12,452 nt of DNA from Clostridia bacterium (lineage in GTDB: Bacteria; Bacillota; Clostridia; Christensenellales; Borkfalkiaceae), in assembly GCA_900767495.1 (NCBI GenBank), contig CAAFZH010000134.1:1-12452 (forward strand), in the 5' to 3' direction. The notes under the pieces are model-generated. The model was not told where the DNA came from and did no database searches. It saw nothing but the letters and a program-made list of their open reading frames with translations. Both the position numbers and the translations under genes were made by a program. Position 1 is the stretch's first letter. Each line of letters begins with the position of its first letter. This document shows positions 6,816 to 12,452 of this stretch, piece after piece.

Positions 6816-7886
6816 TTATCCTAAATAGAATATGTTTTTATCTTTAAGTTCGTCTATGTTAGCGGAAGTATACCATTGACCCGCTATATCAACGATTTTA
6901 GTTTCGCCTTTAGTATCTCCTGCGGGAATTTGCGCCGCCATTTTTACAGCCTCATAGCCAATGCTGTAAGAATCTTGCGCGACCGAGCCGACCAAAAGAG
7001 CGTATTTGTTACCATTGTCCTTTATCCAGTCGTACTGCTTGGATCCGCAGTCAAATCCGCAGAACAGGATGTTTTTATACGACGAGTCGCCGAAAACGGT
7101 GGGTTGAACTTCGTTTACTATTCCTTCGTTTGACATAAATATTGCCTGACAACTATCTTTAAGCGCGGTAACGGCTTGCGAATATTTTCCTACTTCGCTT
7201 ACTTGTTTTGCCGCCCAGGTAACGTTATAACCTTCCGCCGCGGCAAGTTCGGTCATTTTATTTTTAAATCCGTCCGCTCTGTCAATACCCGTCTGCGTGG
7301 TATCGTGTTGAATTATACCGATTTTAAATTCCGTTCCCTTTACCAACTTTCCGTTTTCTTTAATATATTTGAAAAAGTTCTCTGCAACGAGTGCCGCCGC
7401 TTTAGTATTACTTGTAGCGACTTTGCCTATTCTCGGGTCTTTTCCGGGGGTTACGTCCGCGCCGTTATCGTACAAACCGCTGTCAAACTCAACAATCGGT
7501 ATTCCTTTATCATGAGCGTCAACCAACTCGTCCTGGAATCCGTTTCCGATAGTTGCGAGTACAACCGCTCTCGTTGAATCGCTGCTAAGCGCGGCTTGAA
7601 GTTTAGTTCTTTGTATCGGCGCATCGCTGACGTTTTCGGTCGGCGGTCCGGAGAAGGTTACTTTATACCCGAACTCCTTGCCTGCCGCTTCAGCCCCTGC
7701 CTTAACGGCTTGCCAGAAAGCGTGCGTTTCGCCTTTTGCTATAACTGCAATCGTGTCGCCGGTACCTTTTACAACTATACCCGGTTTGCCTTCCGAATTG
7801 TTACCGCATGAGGCTGTCGCCATAACGGTTGTTGCGCAAAGCGCGGTTGCCAGGGCTAAGCCCAAAAGTTTGTGAAGTTTTCTCAT
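6816..7886 (-). CDS. Sugar ABC transporter substrate-binding lipoprotein (RbsB-like)
   Basis: A 356-residue extracytoplasmic binding protein of the Peripla_BP_4 (ribose-binding) class, which should deliver substrate to the permease encoded upstream. The lipoprotein signal is MRKLHK, a hydrophobic stretch, and TASC with the lipidated cysteine at residue 27. Two lobes begin with TIAVIAKGETHAFWQAVKAG (45-64). Likely ligand contacts include F57/W58, EFDSG (133-137), SNEG (252-255) and GFDCG (277-281), by analogy with ribose-binding proteins. A strong AGGAGGAAACAAAG box precedes the chosen ATG. A longer frame starting at 7943 would place that box inside the coding region and mask the signal peptide. 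It is the last gene of the operon, 60 bases after the permease. The sugar cannot be assigned from sequence. Confidence 0.92.
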   Translation of the reverse strand: MRKLHKLLGLALATALCATTVMATASCGNNSEGKPGIVVKGTGDTIAVIAKGETHAFWQAVKAGAEAAGKEFGYKVTFSGPPTENVSDAPIQRTKLQAALSSDSTRAVVLATIGNGFQDELVDAHDKGIPIVEFDSGLYDNGADVTPGKDPRIGKVATSNTKAAALVAENFFKYIKENGKLVKGTEFKIGIIQHDTTQTGIDRADGFKNKMTELAAAEGYNVTWAAKQVSEVGKYSQAVTALKDSCQAIFMSNEGIVNEVQPTVFGDSSYKNILFCGFDCGSKQYDWIKDNGNKYALLVGSVAQDSYSIGYEAVKMAAQIPAGDTKGETKIVDIAGQWYTSANIDELKDKNIFYLG

Positions 7887-7946
7887 CTTTGTTTCCTCCT
7901 GAAACTTAATTTTTATTTTTTGCAAATTTTTGCGTTTTGCCATAAA

Positions 7947-9296
7947 TTATTCGGTTGTCTTATTCGCCTGTTTTTCTGCTTTTTCGGCGGCTTTAATTTC
8001 CGCTCTGCGCTGTTTTTCGGCTAAAACAAGGCGTTTATCTTCCTCTTTCAAAGCAGGAAGTTTCGTTTGCATTTCCGCTTTAAGGGCGGTTATTTCGCGA
8101 TCTATTTCTATTACTCTCTTTGCCGCCTCCGCGTTATCCTTTGCGGACAATGCGTAGTCTTTTTCAAGGTTGAGTTCGGCTATTTTTTCTTTGGTTTTTC
8201 TCTTATACTTAACCGCAGAAAGTTCAATCTTTACGTGGGACGCCGCCTTTTTCTTCATAACGTCGAGAAGTACCGCGCCGACCACTATAACGCCCGTTAC
8301 GGCATACGTAATGAAATTCGACGTGAGTTGGCTATTGAATTTGAGTAACGTAAAAGTTAAACCCTGACGAATAACTACGAGGATCATCGCGCCGAAGATA
8401 GTGCCTATTATCGAAGCCGTGCCGCCCGTGGTACTCGTGCCGCCGATGTATACGCCCGCTATCGCGTCAAGTTCTTTACCGTTACCTTCCGCAAGCGAAA
8501 CGGAGGGGTTAGCCGCCGTCCAGAATATGGCCGCTATACCCGCAAACAAACCGCAAATAGCATAAGCGATTATTTTATACTTGTCCACGTCCACGCCCGA
8601 AAGTCTGGTCGCCTCTTCGTTACTGCCGATAGAAAGTATGTATCTGCCGACTTTGGTCTTGAACATAACTATCATACAGATTATCGTCAACGCGATAACC
8701 CATACTATACCTATCGGGAAACCGTTTAAATTAGAGAACGTGCGTTGCAACCAACCGATGGACGGATATTTGATTGCCGAAGTTTTTTTGGTGATTATTT
8801 CGGCAAGCATTGCCGAGATACCCCTTGAAAAGAGCATCGTACCGAGCGTTCCGATAAACGGAGGAAGTTTACATTTGGCTATTAAAAAGCCGTTTAATAG
8901 TCCGAACAGAAGTCCGAATATAAGCATAAGCGGAATGGTAAGCCACATTGCTCCGTCGGGAACTTTGCATATCGCGCCCGCCATTACGGACGACGCGAAC
9001 ATTACCGTACCTATAGAAAGGTCTATGCCGCCGGTCGCTATAACGAACGTTACGCCAAGTCCTAATATCGCGTAAGGACTAATATCTTTAATTAAATTTG
9101 TAATAGAACTTCTGTTTGCATAGTTTGGGTTGATAAGCGTAAACAACAGAAACAAAATCAGCGTTGAGCCGATGATAATCATATTCTGTTTGCCGTTTAC
9201 TCTTACGTACTCTGCCGTTTTAACGCCTGCGCGGCGCGCCCTTCCGCGAAGATTAAGCGCAACCCCGTATTTGTTTGCAACCTCTTTGTTATTCAT
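7947..9296 (-). CDS. Sugar ABC transporter permease (RbsC-like) with coiled-coil tail
   Basis: A 449-residue BPD_transp_2 family permease of CUT2-type importers. Residues 36-345 form the membrane domain with about ten helices. Family blocks are ATGGIDLSIGTVM (87-99), GSNEEATRLSGVDVDKYK in the ATPase-coupling loop (224-241) and GGTSTTGGTASIIGTIFGA (285-303). Family members usually have about 310-350 residues. Here about 100 extra residues (about 348-449) form a highly charged, Lys/Glu/Ala-rich segment with no membrane helix, probably a cytoplasmic coiled coil. The N-terminus also has about 35 polar residues before the first helix. An AAAGGGAG box lies 8 bases before the ATG. It follows the ATPase gene after 32 bases. 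The reading frame is intact, with no sign that the tail arose by a frameshift. Confidence 0.93.
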   Translation of the reverse strand: MNNKEVANKYGVALNLRGRARRAGVKTAEYVRVNGKQNMIIIGSTLILFLLFTLINPNYANRSSITNLIKDISPYAILGLGVTFVIATGGIDLSIGTVMFASSVMAGAICKVPDGAMWLTIPLMLIFGLLFGLLNGFLIAKCKLPPFIGTLGTMLFSRGISAMLAEIITKKTSAIKYPSIGWLQRTFSNLNGFPIGIVWVIALTIICMIVMFKTKVGRYILSIGSNEEATRLSGVDVDKYKIIAYAICGLFAGIAAIFWTAANPSVSLAEGNGKELDAIAGVYIGGTSTTGGTASIIGTIFGAMILVVIRQGLTFTLLKFNSQLTSNFITYAVTGVIVVGAVLLDVMKKKAASHVKIELSAVKYKRKTKEKIAELNLEKDYALSAKDNAEAAKRVIEIDREITALKAEMQTKLPALKEEDKRLVLAEKQRRAEIKAAEKAEKQANKTTE

Positions 9297-9328
9297 AAAA
9301 TTTTCTCCCTTTAATTTTAATCCCGCAT

Positions 9329-10825
9329 TTAATCCCTTTTAGTAGCGAGTTTCATTATATTTTCCTGATTAGCCTCGGATATATCGAGTTCGCCCGTCTT
9401 TCTGCCCTCGCACATTACGAGTACTCTGTCGCTCATTCTCAATATTTCGACGAGTTCGGACGAAATCATTATTATCGATTTACCTTGCTTTGTGAGTTCG
9501 TTCATAAGCGTATAAATTTCGCTCTTCGCGCCGACGTCTATGCCGCGCGTAGGCTCGTCGAAAATAAGAATATCGCTGTTTCGTATAAGCCACCGCGCTA
9601 TTATAACCTTTTGCTGGTTGCCGCCCGACAGGTTTTTAAGAGCCTGATTTATAGACGGAGTTTTAGTACGCAGTTTGGCGTTTTCGCTTTCGGCTTCCGC
9701 TTTCATTCTGCCGTCGCTTATCAAACCGAATTTTATATATTTATCGAGCGAGGCAAGCGCGGTGTTTTCCGCAACCGACTTGTCGAGCATAAGTCCGTAA
9801 CGCTTTCTGTCCTCGGATAAATATCCTATACCCAGGCTTACCGCGTCTTTGGGGGATTTTATGCTAACCTGTTTGCCGTTGACGAAAATCTCGCCGCCGT
9901 CGACGGGGTCCGCGCCGAATATCGCCCTTGCGACCTCGGTTCTGCCCGCGCCCATGAGTCCCGAAAAACCGAGAATCTCGCCTTTGCGGAGTTTAAAACT
10001 TACGTCCTTTATCTGATTGCCCGAACGCAGATTTTTAACTTCGAGTACTACAGGCGCGTCGTCGGGGACTTCGCTGTGGGTCTTGGGGTCTTCGTAAACC
10101 ACCCTGCCTATCATCATATTGATGATTTCGTCTTTACTTACGCTGTCGGTATCCACCGTGCCGACGTATTCGCCGTCGCGCATTACCGTGATACGGTCGG
10201 ATATGCGTTTTATTTCGTCCATTCGGTGCGAAATGTAAATCATTCCTATGCCCTTGGACTTTAAATCCGCCATTATGGCGAACAATTCTTCTATTTCGGT
10301 CTGAGTAAGCGCGGCAGTCGGTTCGTCGAGAATAAGTATTTTACAATCACGCGAAACCGCCTTGGCTATTTCAACCATCTGCTGCTTGCCTACGGTAAGC
10401 CTGCCGAGTTGAGTTTTTGGGTCTATCTTTATGCCGATTTTATCGAAAATCTTTTGGGTTTCCCTTACCATTTCGGCGTCTTTAAGCCAGAACCCCGATT
10501 TCAACTCCCGTCCTATAAATACGTTCTGCGCAACGGTAAGATCGTTCATCATGTTAAGTTCCTGGTGAACCATACTTATGCCCAGATTCTGCGATTCGCC
10601 GATATTTTTAACGGCATAAGGATTACCGTTATAAAATATCTCGCCGCCGTCAGGCTGATGAATGCCCGTAAGCACTTTCATCAACGTTGACTTGCCCGCG
10701 CCGTTCTCTCCCACGAGCGCGTGGACCTCTCCTTTGCGAAGATCGAAGTTTACGCCCTTTAACGCATGCACTCCGTGAAATCGCTTGGAGATATCCTTCA
10801 TTTCAAGCAACACACTCATTTTCAT
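9329..10825 (-). CDS. Sugar ABC transporter ATP-binding protein (RbsA/MglA-like)
   Basis: A 498-residue protein with two fused ATPase domains that powers sugar import with the permease and binding protein. Domain 1 has Walker A GENGAGKST (39-47), Q-loop Q88, signature LTVGKQQ (143-149), Walker B ILILDEPTAALT (163-174) and H200. Domain 2 has a degenerate Walker A, GLMGAGRTE (289-297), as is usual in this family. Its signature is LSGGNQQK (399-406) and its Walker B ILIFDEPTRGID (419-430). First gene of the operon, about 50 bases from its promoter's -10. Two starts are possible: the ATG at 10825, or the ATG two codons later at 10819, which has better spacing to the AAGGG box. Substrate specificity is not readable from this subunit. 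Confidence 0.95.
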   Translation of the reverse strand: MKMSVLLEMKDISKRFHGVHALKGVNFDLRKGEVHALVGENGAGKSTLMKVLTGIHQPDGGEIFYNGNPYAVKNIGESQNLGISMVHQELNMMNDLTVAQNVFIGRELKSGFWLKDAEMVRETQKIFDKIGIKIDPKTQLGRLTVGKQQMVEIAKAVSRDCKILILDEPTAALTQTEIEELFAIMADLKSKGIGMIYISHRMDEIKRISDRITVMRDGEYVGTVDTDSVSKDEIINMMIGRVVYEDPKTHSEVPDDAPVVLEVKNLRSGNQIKDVSFKLRKGEILGFSGLMGAGRTEVARAIFGADPVDGGEIFVNGKQVSIKSPKDAVSLGIGYLSEDRKRYGLMLDKSVAENTALASLDKYIKFGLISDGRMKAEAESENAKLRTKTPSINQALKNLSGGNQQKVIIARWLIRNSDILIFDEPTRGIDVGAKSEIYTLMNELTKQGKSIIMISSELVEILRMSDRVLVMCEGRKTGELDISEANQENIMKLATKRD

Positions 10826-10874
10826 TTTCCCTTTTGCTTTTTCTTTTGCCGACCTTTTCGCTTTCGGCTATTTG

Positions 10875-10903
10875 ATTATAACTCATTTCGCCGACGATTT
10901 CAA
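10875..10903 (-). promoter_or_regulatory. Promoter of the ABC transporter operon
   Basis: On the minus strand TTGAAA (10898-10903) and a perfect TATAAT (10875-10880) are exactly 17 bases apart. Transcription would start near 10868, about 43 bases before the ATPase gene. The operator-like repeats lie directly upstream of its -35 box. Confidence 0.85.
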
Positions 10904-10915
10904 TAGCCCCGAATG

Positions 10916-10993
10916 TCGCAAATTTTTCGCAAGAAAAGCAGTCGCAAAAACTGCGACTTCAAACTCGCAAAAAAAGCGCTTGCAAAAATTGTG
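10916..10993. promoter_or_regulatory. Tandem operator-like repeats between transporter and AraC-type regulator
   Basis: A 29-base motif at 10927-10955 recurs at 10965-10993, matching at 23 of 29 positions with a 38-base period. Each copy holds two TYGCAAR half-sites 15 bases apart: TCGCAAG 10927, TCGCAAA 10942, TCGCAAA 10965 and TTGCAAA 10980. A fifth TCGCAAA starts at 10916. The first copy also overlaps a perfect inverted repeat, AGTCGCA-aaaac-TGCGACT (10940-10958). The sites lie immediately upstream of the transporter -35 box and between the two divergent promoters. AraC-family activators often bind direct repeats in this position, so they are candidate binding sites for the adjacent regulator. 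Binding itself is inference. Confidence 0.6.
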
Positions 10994-11045
10994 ATGTTTT
11001 TAAAGCAAGATTATATATATTTTTTATAAAATTTTACAAAAAGAC

Positions 11046-11074
11046 TTGAGTTTTCGCGCGCGCGATGTTATAAT
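11046..11074 (+). promoter_or_regulatory. Promoter of the AraC-family regulator gene
   Basis: TTGAGT (11046-11051) and a perfect TATAAT (11069-11074) are 17 bases apart. The start near 11081 gives a leader of about 154 bases before the chosen ATG at 11235. The spacer contains an alternating CGCGCGCGCG run. Confidence 0.82.
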
Positions 11075-11234
11075 GATTATGACGTTCGGAAACAATGCGG
11101 ATCAGTAGTCTGCTTTCGGGGCGATTCCGGTCGCGCTTAGCATGCGGACCATATTTGGTAACGTATCGTTTTTGATAAACGTAAGAAAAAAGGGTAACGC
11201 GGACTTTTTTATAAGTTCGCACAGGGAAAGAGTG

Positions 11235-12155
11235 ATGAGCAACAACGAACATCGTCCGGATTCGGCGGAGCGCAGTCATTACACGCTGCGAAAGAGCAAA
11301 CCTTTAAAGTTTAACACGCGCGTAGTTTACGCGGGCAAACTGAAAAGGACTCCGCAATGGAACGAGTCCTGGCACAAACATAATTTTCTTGAAGTAATTT
11401 ACGTAATCGCCGGCGCGGGGAAAGTGGAACTTGCAGACGAAAAATACTGCGTTAAAGCGGGCGACATCGTAGTTTATCCGCCGAATACCGAGCATAAAGA
11501 GTATACCGACTCGAAAACCGGTATGGAATTGGCGTTTTTTGCCGTTACGGGATTAAAAATACCTAATCTGCCTGCGAACACGTTATTGCAGCCCGAGGCG
11601 CGCCCGCTCATTTCCACGGGCGACGATAAGGGTCGGTTCGACTGGCTTTTTAACGCGGTTTTAAAAGAAGTGCAGAACTCGCAGGTACCGTACAGCGAAA
11701 TGATGGCGGATTTTTACGTAAAAATATTACTTACCGAAATTCTGCGTAAAAAAGGCGTAGAGGAAAATTCGCTCGTTAAAAACGCCGCTTTTTCGGAAAT
11801 TTACGAGTATATTTACGAGCATTACGCCGAAATAAACTCTATCGAAGATATCTGCCGCGCGCTTTTTATAACCAACTACTACGTTTCGCACGTATTTAAA
11901 AAGTATACGGGAGTATCGCCTATGCAATACGTTACGAAATGCCGCATAGCGCACGCGAAAAAATTGCTTGACGAAACCGAACTTACCGTCCGCGAAATAT
12001 CCACGCAATGCGGTTACGACGAAACGACAAACTTTTTCAGGAATTTCAAACGGAGCGAAGGCGTTACCCCGACGGAATATCGTCAAAAATCAAAAGTCCC
12101 CGACTCCGCAATTTCGGACGGGACTTGTCAAGAAAATTCCTTATATCGGGCGTAG
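11235..12155 (+). CDS. AraC-family transcriptional regulator with cupin sensor domain
   Basis: A 306-residue DNA-binding regulator. The N-terminal AraC-type cupin domain spans about residues 45-105 and shows HKHNFLEVIYVIAG (47-60) and GDIVVYPPNTEH (76-87), typical of a small-molecule binding fold. The C-terminal domain (about 186-285) has two helix-turn-helix units: SIEDICRALFITNYYVSHVFKKYTG (202-226) and TVREISTQCGYDETTNFFRNFKR (251-273), followed by GVTPTEYR. The ATG at 11235 has an AGGG box 8 bases upstream. An in-frame ATG at 11142 has none and would add 31 residues unlike the family. It is divergent from the sugar transporter and probably activates it in response to the sugar or a derivative. 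A short hairpin with AAGTCCC/GGGACTT arms overlaps its 3' end (12094-12126) but has no U-tract. Confidence 0.93.
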   Translation: MSNNEHRPDSAERSHYTLRKSKPLKFNTRVVYAGKLKRTPQWNESWHKHNFLEVIYVIAGAGKVELADEKYCVKAGDIVVYPPNTEHKEYTDSKTGMELAFFAVTGLKIPNLPANTLLQPEARPLISTGDDKGRFDWLFNAVLKEVQNSQVPYSEMMADFYVKILLTEILRKKGVEENSLVKNAAFSEIYEYIYEHYAEINSIEDICRALFITNYYVSHVFKKYTGVSPMQYVTKCRIAHAKKLLDETELTVREISTQCGYDETTNFFRNFKRSEGVTPTEYRQKSKVPDSAISDGTCQENSLYRA

Positions 12156-12263
12156 AAAAATACCGATTATTCCACGCGTTATATCCGGCATAAGCGAAAT
12201 ATCCCGCCGAACTATCGACAAGCCTGATATACTGTCTTTGCGTCAATGCCGAGTAAAAAAAGT

Positions 12264-12452
12264 ACGTCATATTGAGAGCAAGCGAAATATTCCACGACTC
12301 AAGTAAAAAGCATATACCGCCGCACTTCTTCGGTGGGATTCTTCACTACCGTTCAGAATGACGTTTTAAAAAAGTATGTCATATTAAGCGCAATCGAAAA
12401 ATTTGTTTTTTAACGTCATATTGAGCGCAAGCGAAATATCCCACGACTCAAG
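12264..12452. repeat. Cluster of intergenic repeat units at the right edge
   Basis: The 40-base unit at 12264-12303 recurs at 12413-12452 with 38 of 40 bases identical. Both contain GTCATATTGAG, GCAAGCGAAATAT and CCACGACTCAAG. A diverged, shorter copy lies at 12375-12404. An inverted relative lies at 12333-12364; its complement reads GTCATTCTGAACGGTAGTG followed by AAGAATCCCAC. The units resemble dispersed GTCATTNTGAGNGNAGCGAA-type palindromic repeats found in many bacterial intergenic regions (recalled knowledge). The last copy ends at the window edge, so the cluster may continue. The stretch 12156-12263 holds a degenerate AAGCGAAATATCCC copy near 12193 and no gene that I can support. Confidence 0.8.

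Noticed and set aside
7920..7934. TTGCAAATTTTTGCG between permease and binding-protein genes, resembling the TYGCAAR operator half-sites
   Set aside because: A single site in an AT-rich gap inside the operon without a matching promoter; chance similarity is likely.
12064..12270. Minus-strand open frame of 68 codons overlapping the end of the regulator gene
   Set aside because: It has no ribosome binding site, starts inside a repeat unit and overlaps the regulator coding sequence. No family is recognised.
12264..12452. Possible CRISPR array from repeated 40-base units
   Set aside because: Only two near-identical copies exist, the intervals are irregular, other copies are diverged or inverted, and no cas gene is present.

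Overview
The window looks like a chromosomal segment of an uncultured Bacillota (Firmicutes) bacterium, most likely Clostridia. The grounds are a tRNA-Ile-responsive T-box leader on ileS, a large (about 266 nt) SRP RNA with an Alu domain, a yggS-sepF pair, consensus sigma-A type promoters and AGGAGG-like ribosome binding sites. The lineage is an inference; nothing in the window identifies a species.

Left part, minus strand: ileS (295-3417) encodes a eukaryote-like (type 2) isoleucyl-tRNA synthetase. It is preceded by a complete T-box riboswitch (about 3418-3690) with its own promoter. Divergent from it, a strong promoter drives the SRP RNA gene ffs (3790-4055), which ends in a rho-independent terminator. 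Downstream of ileS, positions 1-277 carry a nested inverted-repeat element.

Middle part, plus strand: an operon-like run of yggS (PLP homeostasis), sepF (cell division), a seven-TM YwaF-like membrane protein and a Sfp-type phosphopantetheinyl transferase (4105-6667). yggS begins only six bases after the ffs terminator, and a foldback element of about 147 bp sits between yggS and sepF. The last three genes overlap end to start, so they are probably translationally coupled. A hairpin and an opposing terminator separate this operon from the convergent operon that follows.

Right part: a minus-strand sugar-type (CUT2/ribose family) ABC transporter operon, transcribed ATPase - permease - lipoprotein binding protein (10825 down to 6816). 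It is divergent from an AraC-family regulator (11235-12155). The shared intergenic region has one consensus promoter for each direction. Between them lies a 29-bp motif repeated at a 38-bp period, a plausible operator for the regulator. The permease has an unusual cytoplasmic coiled-coil tail of about 100 residues. The right end (12264-12452) holds a cluster of dispersed intergenic repeats.

No phage, transposase, CRISPR array or clear new defence system is visible. The points of interest are the operator-like repeats, the permease tail, the ffs-yggS junction and the three non-coding repeat families.
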